Source: Rhodococcus koreensis (lineage in GTDB: Bacteria > Actinomycetota > Actinomycetes > Mycobacteriales > Mycobacteriaceae). Taken from it: a DNA stretch of 64,000 nt. The number at the start of each line of letters is the position of its first letter. The first letter of the stretch is position 1. The DNA is taken from NCBI RefSeq assembly GCF_900105905.1, contig NZ_FNSV01000005.1, forward strand, positions 4,278,001 to 4,342,000. Direction: 5' to 3'. The notes under the pieces were generated by a model. The model saw only the letters and a list, made by a program, of their open reading frames with translations, did no database searches and had not been told where the DNA came from. Position numbers and translations under genes: made by a program. Shown here in pieces: positions 27,732 through 37,309 of the stretch.

Positions 27732-29536
27732 CACCCGACTTCTCCGACACCACCGATTTCGAGGACGCCGACCGCGGTTTCGTCGACCGTCTCGACCCCT
27801 GCACCGTCACGGACGCGGACGGTCGCGCGGTGTGGGACATGCAGGAGTATGCGTTCCTGTCCGGCGACTGCCCGGACACGGCCGACCCGAGTCTGTGGCG
27901 GCAATCGCAACTGTGCGCGAAGGACGGTCTGTACGAGGTCACCGAGGGCATCTACCAGCTACGCGGAATCGACCTGTCCAACATGACGATCGTCGAGGGC
28001 GAGACAGGTGTCCTGGTGATCGACCCGCTCATCTCGCAGGAGACCGCGGCCGCCGCGCTCGCGCTGTACCGGAAGAACCGGGGCGACCGGCCCGTCACCG
28101 GCGTCATCTACACGCACTCCCACATCGACCACTTCGGCGGTGTCTTCGGCGTCCTCCCGGACGGTCGCGGCGACGTCCCGATCCTCGCCCCCGAAGGGTT
28201 CCTCGAACACGCGGTCTCCGAGAACATCTACGCCGGAACGGCAATGGGCAGGCGCGCCACCTACATGTACGGACCGCTGCTGCCCAAGGGTCCGCGCGGG
28301 CACCTCGGTGCGGGGCTCGGAACGAACACGTCGACCGGCAGGCCGGGGCTGATCCCGCCGACCGTCGACATCACCCACACCGGTCAGGAGGAGACCGTCG
28401 ACGGCATCCGGATCCTCTTCCAGGTGACACCGGGAACGGAGGCGCCCGCCGAGATGAACTTCCTGTTCCCGGACCACCGGGCACTGTGCATGGCGGAGAA
28501 CGCCACCCACAACCTGCACAATCTCCTCACGTTGCGCGGCGCACTGGTCCGCGATCCCCGCGCCTGGTCGCGGTATCTCGACCAGGCGATCGAGATGTTC
28601 GATGGCGGCTACGACGTCGCGTTCGCGTCCCACCACTGGCCGACGTGGGGTCGCGACCGGGTGGTGAAATTCCTGTCGGAGCAGCGCGACCTGTACCAGT
28701 ACCTGCACGACCAGACGCTGAGAATGCTCAACGCGGGATTGACCGGGATCGAGATCGCCGAAAACTTCCCGCTGCCGCCCGCCCTCGAATCCGCCTGGCA
28801 TGCGCGCGGGTACTACGGCTCGGTCAGCCACAACGTGAAGGCGATCTACCAGCGATACATGGGCTGGTTCGACGGCAACCCGACGTCGCTGTGGCAGCAT
28901 CCACCCGAAAGCGTGGCCACCCGCTACGTCGAGTGCATGGGCGGCCAGGACGAGGTCCGGTCGAAGGCGACGCAGTACCTCGAGCGCGGAGATCTGCGGT
29001 TCGCGGCCGAACTGCTCAAGCATGCCGTGTTCGCCGACCCCTCCGACGACGCGGCCAAGGACCTGCTGGCCCGCACGTACGAGCAACTCGGGTTCGGCGC
29101 AGAGAACGCGACGTGGCGCAACTTCTACCTCACCGGGGCACTCGAACTGCGCGGCGGCATCGTCGCCCCGCCGCTCAGCGACCTCGGCGCGGACATGCTG
29201 AGCGCCCTGACGATCGACCAGATCTTCGACTCCGTCGCCCTCCGCATCAACGGCCCGCGGGCCTGGGACGCGACCCTCGTCGCGGAGTGGCACTTCACCG
29301 ACCCCGAAGCGCACTACCGGACGACGTTGTCCAACGGCGCGCTCATCCAGACGGTCGCGCCGAGGACGCCGACGCAACCGGACGTCACGCTGACCCTGAC
29401 GAAGATGCAATTGCTCGCCCTGTTCGCCGGCCGGGGTCTGGAGGGCATCGAGGTGACGGGTGACCCGTCGAAACTCCTCGCCCTCACCGAATTGCTCGAC
29501 CCGCCCGACAACGCGTTCCCGATCGTCACGCCGTAG
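27728..29536 (+). CDS. Alkylsulfatase, metallo-beta-lactamase type (group III)
   Basis: A 602-residue zinc alkylsulfatase like SdsA1/BDS1 that hydrolyses primary or secondary alkyl sulfates such as SDS. The binuclear zinc motif THSHIDH gives His130, His132, Asp134 and His135; MAENATHNLHNL supplies further ligands. A helical dimerisation segment (YLERGDLRFAAELLKHAVFADP) and a C-terminal SCP2-like lipid-binding domain (last 120 residues) follow. No signal peptide is present, so it should be intracellular, unlike secreted SdsA1. It would release sulfate and an alcohol as sulfur and carbon sources. Confidence 0.92.
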   Translation: MTPDFSDTTDFEDADRGFVDRLDPCTVTDADGRAVWDMQEYAFLSGDCPDTADPSLWRQSQLCAKDGLYEVTEGIYQLRGIDLSNMTIVEGETGVLVIDPLISQETAAAALALYRKNRGDRPVTGVIYTHSHIDHFGGVFGVLPDGRGDVPILAPEGFLEHAVSENIYAGTAMGRRATYMYGPLLPKGPRGHLGAGLGTNTSTGRPGLIPPTVDITHTGQEETVDGIRILFQVTPGTEAPAEMNFLFPDHRALCMAENATHNLHNLLTLRGALVRDPRAWSRYLDQAIEMFDGGYDVAFASHHWPTWGRDRVVKFLSEQRDLYQYLHDQTLRMLNAGLTGIEIAENFPLPPALESAWHARGYYGSVSHNVKAIYQRYMGWFDGNPTSLWQHPPESVATRYVECMGGQDEVRSKATQYLERGDLRFAAELLKHAVFADPSDDAAKDLLARTYEQLGFGAENATWRNFYLTGALELRGGIVAPPLSDLGADMLSALTIDQIFDSVALRINGPRAWDATLVAEWHFTDPEAHYRTTLSNGALIQTVAPRTPTQPDVTLTLTKMQLLALFAGRGLEGIEVTGDPSKLLALTELLDPPDNAFPIVTP

Positions 29537-29605
29537 GCGCTCCGCGCCCGTGAGTGGTTAGAGAGTCTCTGGACTCCTTGACCACTCACGGGCGGCGGAG
29601 CCGCC
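29536..29605. repeat. Palindromic repeat, family 3, with satellite hairpins
   Basis: The central inverted repeat CCCGTGAGTGGTTA...TGACCACTCACGGG (29547-29592) shares the CCCGTGAGT outer clamp with family 1 but has other inner arms and an 18-base loop. Small hairpins GGCGC-TCC-GCGCC and GGCGGC-GGA-GCCGCC adjoin it on both sides. The element fills the whole gap between the convergent alkylsulfatase and M23 genes, whose stops touch it, so a bidirectional terminator is one reading. Confidence 0.85.
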
Positions 29606-30894
29606 TATCCGAAGTCGACGATCGCGAGGTTGCTCGGAAGCTGATCCGTCCGCGGCTCACCGCTGGGCAGTTTTCCCTGCAGGAACTGCCCCGACAGGTA
29701 GTCGTCCGCGTCGAGGATCTGCTGCGGCGCCACCTGCCCCTCGTATTCGAAGCTGTCGAAGACGTACGGCAGGGAGTCGGCGTAGAGCAGGCTCGGGCCG
29801 TTCATAAGCTGGAAGTGCAGGTGCGACGCGTTGGCGTTGCCGGTGTTCCCGAGTTTCGCGAGGGTGTCGCCCTTCGAGACCTTGTCCCCGGGCTTGACGA
29901 GCAGCGAACCCTCGATGAAGTGCGCGTACATCGCGTAGACGCCGCCCCCGAGGTCGAGGACGACGTGGTTTCCGTCGACGTTCTCGACGGTGAGTTTCGC
30001 GGCGAGTTCCGGCACCTCGGCGGGCAGTGTGCCCGGGGCGTTGGCGGGCACGTTGTCGAGCGTGGCCACGACCGTTCCGTCGGCGACGGCGTACACGTCG
30101 GACCCGTAGTCGACGTAGCTTTCGTTCTTCGTCCGGTCGCCGGTGTAGAACTCGCCCTGGTCGTTGGTGCGTTTCCAGTCGATCGCGAACCGCTGACTGT
30201 TGTTGATCTTGCCGTCGACCGGGAGCGGCGACGTCCGGTGCGGGAAGCCCGGCAGGCAGCAGCCGTTGAGGGCAATCCAGTTGTCGCCCTTCAGCGGTGG
30301 CGAGATGACGCGTGGGGTCCCGGCATCGATGTCGAGGGCGGTGGCCAGATAGTCGACGGCGGACGGTTCCCGCGACGACGGGGCCGCGGCGGCGCTGCCG
30401 TAGAGGTGGTGAAGCACCGCCTTCGGGGCCTGATCGAGCGAGTCGAACGTGTAGTCGACGAACACGATGCGACTTTCCTGCGGCGGAATCGCCGTGGAGG
30501 TCGCGGCCGGCGCGGTGAGCATCCGCAACCGGTTGCAGTCGCCGTACGGACAATTCGGCTCGACGAGCGCCGCACCGGAGAACGACGCGATCACCTTCGA
30601 CGGGTCGGTCCCGTCGACGACGTCCAGTTTGTCGAGGGTCGCCGGGACGGGTGTCGCGTTCGTCAACTGGAGGTCGTAGGCGACGTGGTACTTCCCGTCG
30701 GTTCCCGGGAACGGGAAGGTCGGATCACCGATCGGGGTGAGGATCAGTCCCGTGTAGGCGTCGGGCACGGTGACCGCGCCGGTCCCGCCTGCCGTCGTCG
30801 GCGACGCGCTCGTCTCCGGCGCATCGTCGCTGGTCGAGCACCCCGCCGCGACGAGTGCGATCGACATCATCAGCCCGGCCACTGCCAACTTCAT
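29605..30894 (-). CDS. M23-family metallopeptidase lipoprotein
   Basis: A 429-residue lipoprotein with lipobox VAAGC (Cys19) and a C-terminal LytM/M23 domain (about residues 240-400) of the lysostaphin type that acts on peptidoglycan cross-links. The zinc site is represented by Asp in RFAIDW and by the HLHF motif; the first His of the usual HxxxD pair is replaced by Gln/Arg (QRFAID), as in a subgroup of this family, so activity is uncertain. Between signal and peptidase is a beta-rich region of about 200 residues. The motif GDTLAKLGNTGNA precedes the HLH. Its stop adjoins the family 3 element. Confidence 0.85.
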   Translation of the reverse strand: MKLAVAGLMMSIALVAAGCSTSDDAPETSASPTTAGGTGAVTVPDAYTGLILTPIGDPTFPFPGTDGKYHVAYDLQLTNATPVPATLDKLDVVDGTDPSKVIASFSGAALVEPNCPYGDCNRLRMLTAPAATSTAIPPQESRIVFVDYTFDSLDQAPKAVLHHLYGSAAAAPSSREPSAVDYLATALDIDAGTPRVISPPLKGDNWIALNGCCLPGFPHRTSPLPVDGKINNSQRFAIDWKRTNDQGEFYTGDRTKNESYVDYGSDVYAVADGTVVATLDNVPANAPGTLPAEVPELAAKLTVENVDGNHVVLDLGGGVYAMYAHFIEGSLLVKPGDKVSKGDTLAKLGNTGNANASHLHFQLMNGPSLLYADSLPYVFDSFEYEGQVAPQQILDADDYLSGQFLQGKLPSGEPRTDQLPSNLAIVDFG

Positions 30895-31085
30895 GGTCAC
30901 TCCATTCAGGCACTTCGCCGCTGCCGTGTGCTCTCCGACGTGGCCATGGTCCGCCGATCCGCCGGCTACGGATTCACCCGTCTCGTGTGAACTTCGGATT
31001 GCTGCCGGTTTGCGGAAACCACGTTCATCCACACAGAACACCGGGTTCTCGCTAAAATCATCGCACCGGCTTACTGCGTCGGAGA

Positions 31086-33782
31086 TTGACGTTTGTCGAA
31101 GATCGTTTCTCGGTGCAGCGAGAATTGGGGGTCGGCGTGGCGGCAGCACCGCTCGGGGAATTTCATCTGAGTACTCGAATACCTTCGAGTGCAGGGGGTC
31201 GAACGGTCACCCGGACCCGCCTGCACACCATGCTCACCGACGCGCTCACCGACGAGACCCACCCCTATCCGGTCGCGCTGGTCTGCGCGCCTGCCGGGTC
31301 GGGAAAGACGCGGGCGGTGGCCGACTGGGCGCGGGAGTTGCTGGCCGCCGACGACGCTCCGACCATTGCCTGGCTCACGATCGAGGAGCGGCACAACGAC
31401 CTCGACGTCGTCCACCGGGCGATCCTCCGCGCGCTCACCGACTCCGGAAATCCTCGTCTGCAGAAGGCGTGCGCCGGGCTCGTTTCCGAGTCACCGGACC
31501 TCGGCGCCACATTGTCGGCCGCGTTGCACGAACTCGGCGAGAACATCTGGATGATCATCGACGACGCCCATCTCCTGCGCGACACCGACGTGCTCACCGA
31601 CCTCGAGTCGTTCATGCGCTGGCAACCACCGATGCTGCGGACGGTCATCGTCGGACGGTTCGAGCCGCCGCTCGCGCTGCAGCGACTTCGCCTGGACGGC
31701 AGGCTGTTCACGCTCACGGCAACGGATCTCGCCTTCACGTCCGACGAGTCCGCCGAGATGCTCGACGAGCACGGCGTGGTGCTGTCCCCGGACGATCTCG
31801 ACGCCCTGATGGTTCGCACGGAGGGCTGGGCTGCCGGAATCCGGCTGGCGGGAATGTCTTTGGAAGGACATCCGGATCCGAGCCGGTTGATCGCCGAGTT
31901 CTCGGGCGACCGCCGGGCCGTCGCCGACTATCTCATCGAGGAGGTCCTCGCCGGCCAGACCGACGAGATGCGCGAGTTCCTCCTGCGCACGTCCGTCCCC
32001 GTCTCGTTCACGGTCGAACTCGCCGAGAAGCTCACGGGCTGCACCGACGCGCACGGCAACATCGATTGGCTCGAGCACCACAATTTCCTGATCAGCCGGA
32101 TCACCGAGAACCCCACGCACTACCGCTACCACCCGCTGCTGCGCAGCTATCTGCGCGCGGAGATCAGCCGGATCGGCCACGTCGAAGTCGAGCATCTCGA
32201 ATTGACGGCGGCCCACTGGCACGACGAATTCGGGGATGCACTGCTCGCACTCGAACACGCGGTGAACTCCGGTGATCACGACGAGATCGTGGCTCTGCTG
32301 GCCCGGACGTCGCTGCCCCTGATCATCGGCGGCCACGGCGAGGCCGTCGACCGGATTCTCACGAGGGCGCCCCGTGCGTCGCAGGACCATCCGTCGGCGC
32401 GGCTGCTCCGCGCCGCCGCCGCGCTCGCCTCGGGAAACATCCCGGTGGCCACGTCCACCCTCGAACTCCTCGACCGCAGGAAGTCGGGTCTGCTGGTGGA
32501 CGGCGCCACCGAATCCCGGGTGCACCTGCTGCTCCGCGAATCGCTGCGGGTGCAGACCGCGATCGGCACCGGCGACATCGAGACCGCGCTGAAGCGGCTG
32601 CAGAGCGTGGGCGGCGGATCGAGCGGCGACCCCGATCTCGATGCGTTCGTCCTGCTCCAGGAAGGGCGTGCGCTGCTCTTCCTCGGACGGGACGACGACG
32701 CGGAGGCTGTGCTCGGGAGGTCGCTCGCGCACGCGAGGCTCGGCGACGCACCGTTGAGCGTCATGTACTGCCTGGGGACTCTCGCCGCCGTCTCGATGTC
32801 GCGGGGCGCCGTGACGGTGGTGTCCGAACTGGTGGACGAGGCCCTGACGATCGGCCGGACGCAGTCGGCGACGAGCGATCCGACGTTCCAGTTGACGAAG
32901 CTCATCGACTCCTGGTGCCGCTACATGCGGATGGACCCCGACGCCGCCCGCGTCGCCGCCGAATCCGCCGAGGCGTTGCGTCGCGCGAGCACCGGAACCG
33001 CGGGTCTCGCCGACGGCGCCACGGCCCTGTTCGGTCTCGACGAGTCCGAACACCGGCACGGTTCGGTGACGATGGTGCATGCGGACAGCCCCGTGTCGTC
33101 CGCGCTGCCGATGCCGCCGGGAATCCGGGCGGTGCTGCTGCCCGCCATCCAGTACGCGTATCTGTCCGCCGGTGAGATCGGGTGGGCGCACGAGTTGGCC
33201 ACCGAGGCGCAGGCCTTCCTCGGGCCCACCGGCGACACACCCCTCGTCGAGGCGATCATTCACCTGCACCTGCACCGCCTCGACCTGGCCCGCCGGACGA
33301 TCCAGCCGGTCCTGGACGGTGAACTGGAATGCGCGGCGGGCACCAACCTGATCGCGGCGTGGCTCGTGGACGCGTCGATCGCGCTTGCCCGCAAACATGA
33401 TTCGCGCGCCCACAGCGCACTCACCGAGGCGTTGCGTCTCGCGGAGCCGCAGTCGGTGCTGCGTCCGTTCCACGACTGCGGACCACAGATCCGGGATCTC
33501 CTCGTGCGGAGCACCGGCCGGTTCGGGGTCCTCGAACCGTTCGCGGAGAGGCTCCGCGCGTCGTTCCCGCGGTCGGAGAGCACGGCATCCGACATGCTCA
33601 CTCCCCGTGAACTGGAACTCCTCGTGGAGCTTCCGTCGTGGCGCACCGCCGAGCAGATCGCGGCCGACCTGTGCGTGTCGGTGAACACGGTGAAGACGCA
33701 TCTGCGCGGGATCTACCGCAAACTCGGCGTCACGTCCCGCCGCGACGCGATCGCCGCCGCGCAACACAACGGTTTGCTCTGA
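31086..33782 (+). CDS. Large LuxR-type regulator (LAL/MalT-like)
   Basis: An approximately 880-898-residue regulator of the LAL class. An N-terminal P-loop ATPase carries CAPAGSGKT (Walker A, about residues 68-75) and IIDDAH (Walker B). A long helical sensor of TPR-like repeats follows (residues 400-820), and a C-terminal LuxR helix-turn-helix is closed by TPRELELLVELPS...ISVNTVKTHLRGIYRKLGV-type sequence. Such proteins bind an inducer and ATP before activating transcription. The ORF opens with TTG; GTG at 31137 with GGGGG in front is an equally good start. It is divergent from the M23 gene and has no obvious target operon beside it. Confidence 0.9.
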   Translation: MTFVEDRFSVQRELGVGVAAAPLGEFHLSTRIPSSAGGRTVTRTRLHTMLTDALTDETHPYPVALVCAPAGSGKTRAVADWARELLAADDAPTIAWLTIEERHNDLDVVHRAILRALTDSGNPRLQKACAGLVSESPDLGATLSAALHELGENIWMIIDDAHLLRDTDVLTDLESFMRWQPPMLRTVIVGRFEPPLALQRLRLDGRLFTLTATDLAFTSDESAEMLDEHGVVLSPDDLDALMVRTEGWAAGIRLAGMSLEGHPDPSRLIAEFSGDRRAVADYLIEEVLAGQTDEMREFLLRTSVPVSFTVELAEKLTGCTDAHGNIDWLEHHNFLISRITENPTHYRYHPLLRSYLRAEISRIGHVEVEHLELTAAHWHDEFGDALLALEHAVNSGDHDEIVALLARTSLPLIIGGHGEAVDRILTRAPRASQDHPSARLLRAAAALASGNIPVATSTLELLDRRKSGLLVDGATESRVHLLLRESLRVQTAIGTGDIETALKRLQSVGGGSSGDPDLDAFVLLQEGRALLFLGRDDDAEAVLGRSLAHARLGDAPLSVMYCLGTLAAVSMSRGAVTVVSELVDEALTIGRTQSATSDPTFQLTKLIDSWCRYMRMDPDAARVAAESAEALRRASTGTAGLADGATALFGLDESEHRHGSVTMVHADSPVSSALPMPPGIRAVLLPAIQYAYLSAGEIGWAHELATEAQAFLGPTGDTPLVEAIIHLHLHRLDLARRTIQPVLDGELECAAGTNLIAAWLVDASIALARKHDSRAHSALTEALRLAEPQSVLRPFHDCGPQIRDLLVRSTGRFGVLEPFAERLRASFPRSESTASDMLTPRELELLVELPSWRTAEQIAADLCVSVNTVKTHLRGIYRKLGVTSRRDAIAAAQHNGLL

Positions 33783-33887
33783 GACGGTTCACCACTTGCG
33801 GGTGAGGCGCGTCGCCGTTCCGTCGGTCACCCTGAAATCTACGGCTGACCGAGTTCTGGAACGACGATGCGAATGAAGGAGCCCGCC

Positions 33888-34121
33888 GTGGTGCGTCCTG
33901 AATCGAACTGGCCCGGCAAGGTCAGGTACGCCTTCCTGATCAGCGGCGCCCTGTCCGATCGGGTGCTGGCGGCCTTCCCCGAGTTGGACGTCTCGGACGT
34001 CACGACCGGTGACACGACGCTCTACGGTCCGGTCGACGGCCCGACGGATCTCCGGGGCATGCTGGCCCGCTTCGACGCGCTGGGACTGACCGTCATCGAG
34101 ATGCGCAGGCTACCGGACTGA
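33888..34121 (+). CDS. Small conserved-looking protein of unknown function
   Basis: A 77-residue protein without signal peptide or cysteine. It begins VVRPESNWPGKVRYAFLISG and ends with a compact alpha/beta pattern (DLRGMLARFDALGLTVIEMRRLP). GAAGGAG six bases before the GTG decides the start. The helix-strand order and size recall small ACT-like or regulatory subunits, but no family is recognised. It lies 50 bases upstream of the kinase gene on the same strand and may be co-transcribed with it. Confidence 0.65.
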   Translation: MVRPESNWPGKVRYAFLISGALSDRVLAAFPELDVSDVTTGDTTLYGPVDGPTDLRGMLARFDALGLTVIEMRRLPD

Positions 34122-34171
34122 CCGGGCGTCGGGGTTCAATGGGGAAGGGTCCCGGGAGGCGGTGAAGCCGA

Positions 34172-35980
34172 GTGAGCGGCGAGTTCGAACCGGGCACGGT
34201 GTTTGCCGGCTACGTGATCGAACGGGTTCTGGGACGAGGCGGGATGGGCACCGTCTACCTCGCCCAGCATCCCAACCTGCCGCGCAAGGTCGCTCTCAAA
34301 CTGCTCGACACGTCGTGGACGAGCGACGACTACGTCCGGTCGCGTTTCGAGTCGGAAGCGGACCACGCCGCCCATCTCGACCATCCCAACATCGTCACCG
34401 TCCACGACCGCGGCCGCGAGGGCGGCCGGTTGTGGATCGCGATGCAGTACGTTCCCGGCGTCGACGCCCGGAGAGCGCTCAATTCCGGGGCACTGGACGT
34501 GGAGCGCGCCGTGCACATCGTCAGCGAGACCGGGAAGGCGCTCGATCACGCGCACGAGGCGGGGATCCTGCATCGCGACGTGAAGCCGGCGAACATCCTG
34601 CTCGCGCCGGGCGACCCCGAACGTGTGCTGCTCACCGATTTCGGCACCGCCAAGGCCCTGGACGAGACGCATCAGCTGACCCGCACCGGGATGCTGGTGG
34701 CGACGCTGCACTACGCGGCGCCCGAGCAGATCGAGGGCCGGAAACTCGACCACCGTGTCGACATCTACGCGTTGGGCTGCACGTTCTTCCATCTGCTCAC
34801 CAACGAACCGCCGTTTCCCGGGACCACCGCGTCGTCGGTGATGCACGGTCATCTGAACGGGCCGATTCCCAAGCCGAGTGTGGTGCGACCCGGGCTGCCC
34901 GCCGGTGTCGACGCCGTCGTCGCGCGCGCCATGGCCAAGGACCGCGAGGAGCGCTACTCGACGTGTCGTGAGTTCAGCGACGCCGTCCACGCGATCGAGT
35001 GGGACGGGCCGGGCAGTGTCACCCGCCCTGCCGGCCTCGCCGACTCCGCGGCGACCACCCGGACGAGCCGTCCCGCCGTGACCCGGCCCGACGCCGAGCC
35101 GGGTGCGGAGCCGACGACACCGACAACGGTCGCGGGCCGGTGGCGGCGCACACGCTGGCTGCTCGCCGCCCTTCTGGCGGTTGTCCTCGTCGCCGCCGCT
35201 GTCGCCTATGTCGTCTGGCCTGGCGAGGAGTCGGCCGACAGGCAGGTGGTGCTCCCGCTGACCGGCTTGCAGGGCCCGGCCGGGCTCGCGGTCTCGGGCA
35301 GCGGGAACCTGTACATCGCGGACAGCGCGGCCAAACAGGTTCTGGAGGTGCGCGCCGGGTCCTACGAGCAGACGGTTCTTCCCTTCACCGGACTCGACGT
35401 TCCGCAGGGAGTTGCGGTCAGCACGTCCGGCGACGTGTACGTCTCCGATCTCGTGACCAACACCGTGACGATGCTGCACGGCAGCACCCAGGTACCGATG
35501 CCGATCGGCGGGCTGAACCAGCCGTTCGGAATCGCGCTCGGACCGGATGGAACGCTGTACGTCGCGGACACGCTGAACAACCGGGTGATGGCCCTGCGCG
35601 ACGTCACCGCCGCCCCCGTCGCGGTACCCCTGACGGTGATCGGGCCGTTCGCCGTCGCCGTCGGTGAGCAGGGCGATCTGTACGTCGGCACGCCCAACAA
35701 GGTGCTCGCGTGGAACGCTGCCACCCGCGCCCAGAGCTTCCTGCCGTTCACCGACCTCCAGAGCGTCGGTGGTGTCGCGGTCGACGACGAAGGAACCGTG
35801 TACGCGATCGACCAGAACCACAATCGGATTCTGCGGCTGCCCGCCGGTTCGGACGAGCAGGAGGTCCTCCCGTTCACGGGCCTGGACCAGCCGGAAGGGA
35901 TCGCCGTGTCGAGCCGGGGCGATGTGTACGTCGCGGACACCGACAACAGCCGGGTGGTCATGCTGCCCGCGGGCAGCTGA
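34172..35980 (+). CDS. pknD: PknD-like Ser/Thr kinase with extracellular NHL sensor
   Basis: A 602-residue eukaryotic-type kinase. The glycine loop GRGGMG is at 21-26, Lys43 in ALKLL, catalytic Asp137 in HRDVKPAN and DFG at 157-159. A Pro/Thr-rich juxtamembrane linker follows, then one membrane helix at about 330-350. The last 250 residues are a six-bladed NHL-type propeller (repeated GLAVSGSGNLYIADS, GVAVSTSGDVYVSD, GIALGPDGTLYVAD patterns), as in M. tuberculosis PknD. The propeller would sense an external ligand and dimerise the kinase. GTG start has GGGAGGCGG upstream. The WhiB gene is convergent four bases downstream. Confidence 0.93.
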   Translation: MSGEFEPGTVFAGYVIERVLGRGGMGTVYLAQHPNLPRKVALKLLDTSWTSDDYVRSRFESEADHAAHLDHPNIVTVHDRGREGGRLWIAMQYVPGVDARRALNSGALDVERAVHIVSETGKALDHAHEAGILHRDVKPANILLAPGDPERVLLTDFGTAKALDETHQLTRTGMLVATLHYAAPEQIEGRKLDHRVDIYALGCTFFHLLTNEPPFPGTTASSVMHGHLNGPIPKPSVVRPGLPAGVDAVVARAMAKDREERYSTCREFSDAVHAIEWDGPGSVTRPAGLADSAATTRTSRPAVTRPDAEPGAEPTTPTTVAGRWRRTRWLLAALLAVVLVAAAVAYVVWPGEESADRQVVLPLTGLQGPAGLAVSGSGNLYIADSAAKQVLEVRAGSYEQTVLPFTGLDVPQGVAVSTSGDVYVSDLVTNTVTMLHGSTQVPMPIGGLNQPFGIALGPDGTLYVADTLNNRVMALRDVTAAPVAVPLTVIGPFAVAVGEQGDLYVGTPNKVLAWNAATRAQSFLPFTDLQSVGGVAVDDEGTVYAIDQNHNRILRLPAGSDEQEVLPFTGLDQPEGIAVSSRGDVYVADTDNSRVVMLPAGS

Positions 35981-35984
35981 CCGC

Positions 35985-36320
35985 TCAGGCCTGGCGTGCC
36001 AGGTCGAACCCGAACGATTCCGCGACCGCCTCGTCGACCCGGCCGTGGTGATTGGCGAGCAGTTCTTCGCGTTCGTTCGCGGAGAGACCGCCCCAGATGC
36101 CGTACGGTTCACCGACACTGAGCGCGTGCTCCCGGCACTGCACCAGCACGGGGCAGCCGCGGCAGATCATCTTGGCGCGGAAGTCCCGCATCTCGCGTGC
36201 CCGGCCGCGTTCGCGGTCGGGGTGGAAGAAGGTGGACGATTCGTAGCCGCGGCACGCGGCGTCCCTCTGCCAGTCCCACACCTCGGCGACCGGAATGGGA
36301 AGACTCAACCGATTGGACAT
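35985..36320 (-). CDS. whiB3: WhiB-family Fe-S regulator, WhiB3-like
   Basis: A 111-residue WhiB protein. Four cysteines (DAACRG, then MICRGCPVLVQC) hold the [4Fe-4S] cluster, followed by the GIWGG turn and a short basic tail. The FFHPDRERGRAR segment is characteristic of the WhiB3/WhiD branch, which in mycobacteria senses redox state and controls lipid synthesis with the primary sigma factor. The gene overlaps the ROK gene's end by 16 bases on the same strand, an unusual linkage to sugar phosphorylation. Confidence 0.88.
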   Translation of the reverse strand: MSNRLSLPIPVAEVWDWQRDAACRGYESSTFFHPDRERGRAREMRDFRAKMICRGCPVLVQCREHALSVGEPYGIWGGLSANEREELLANHHGRVDEAVAESFGFDLARQA

Positions 36321-37309
36321 TGCACTCCTCCAGATACTCGTGAGCCGTTGTGTGCGAGCCCGAGAACTCGTTCCCGGGCCAGATCGGCGGCGCCGACGAT
36401 GCCGACGTTCGCGCCGAGTTCCGCCAGTCGCACCTCGGCGACCGGTCGATGTGCGCGTCCCGTGAGACGGTTCTCGAAAGCGGCGGCGGCGGGACCGCGC
36501 AGCAGTTCACCGGCCTCGCAGACTCCCCCGCCGATGATGAACAGGTCGGGGTCGAAGAACGCGGCGATGTCCGCCATGCCGTGTCCCAGCCAGGAACCGA
36601 TCACCCGGAAACATTCGAGCGCGGCGGGGTCGCCGTCCTGTGCGGCGGCGGTGACGTGCAGGCCGGTGATGGCGTCGGCCCTGCCGCCTGCGCGGGCGAG
36701 GAGGTCGGCGGCGAAACCGGGCGACACGTTCGCGAGGTCCTGCGCTTCCCGGACGAGTGCCCGCCCGCTGGCGTAACGCTCCCAGCAGCCGTGGTTGCCG
36801 CAGCCGCACCGGCGGCCGTGCGGTTCGACGTTGAGGTGCCCGAACTCCGCGGCCACCCCGAACTTGCCGCGGTGGAGGACGCCGTCGACGACGATACCGC
36901 CGCCGATCCCGGTTCCCACGGTGAGCACGACGACGGTCTGTCCCGTCCGCCCGGCCCCGAAGCGCGCTTCGCCCCAGGCGGCGGCGTTGGCGTCGTTCTC
37001 CACCACCGTCGGCAATCCGCACGCCGCTTCGACCACCGCACCGAGCGGTTCGTTGCGCCAGGCGAGGTTCGGGGCGAACAGCACGGTGCTGAGGTCGGCG
37101 GCGACGAAGCCTGCCGCGCCGATGCCGACGGCCTGGACCGGGTGGGTATCGGCCAGATCCCGGACGAGTTCGGCGATGACGTTCTCGACACCGCGCGCAT
37201 CGTGGGACGGGGTGTCACGACGCACCATCCGGTGGATGACTCCGTCGGTGTCGACCACGCCGGCAGCGATCTTCGTGCCACCCACGTCGATGCCAATTGT
37301 CAGAGCCAT
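36305..37309 (-). CDS. ROK-family sugar kinase (glucokinase-like)
   Basis: A 334-residue ROK kinase lacking the DNA-binding domain of NagC-type repressors. The ATP motif IGIDVGGTKIAAG is at the N-terminus, catalytic Asp in ENDANAAAWGE, and the zinc-binding ROK signature GHLNVEPHGRRCGCGNHGCWE gives three cysteines and a His. The family's best-known actinobacterial member is glucokinase; N-acetylglucosamine or other hexoses are possible. ATG chosen as the start of the conserved domain. The end overlaps whiB3 by 16 bases, so the two are probably one transcript, promoter upstream in the AT-richer stretch at 37340-37410. Confidence 0.9.
   Translation of the reverse strand: MALTIGIDVGGTKIAAGVVDTDGVIHRMVRRDTPSHDARGVENVIAELVRDLADTHPVQAVGIGAAGFVAADLSTVLFAPNLAWRNEPLGAVVEAACGLPTVVENDANAAAWGEARFGAGRTGQTVVVLTVGTGIGGGIVVDGVLHRGKFGVAAEFGHLNVEPHGRRCGCGNHGCWERYASGRALVREAQDLANVSPGFAADLLARAGGRADAITGLHVTAAAQDGDPAALECFRVIGSWLGHGMADIAAFFDPDLFIIGGGVCEAGELLRGPAAAAFENRLTGRAHRPVAEVRLAELGANVGIVGAADLARERVLGLAHNGSRVSGGVQCPIG

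Noticed and set aside
26534-29536. 1000-residue frame joining an upstream stretch to the alkylsulfatase
   Set aside because: Upstream part is the AI-2E gene read in another frame; the ATGA overlap gives the true start.
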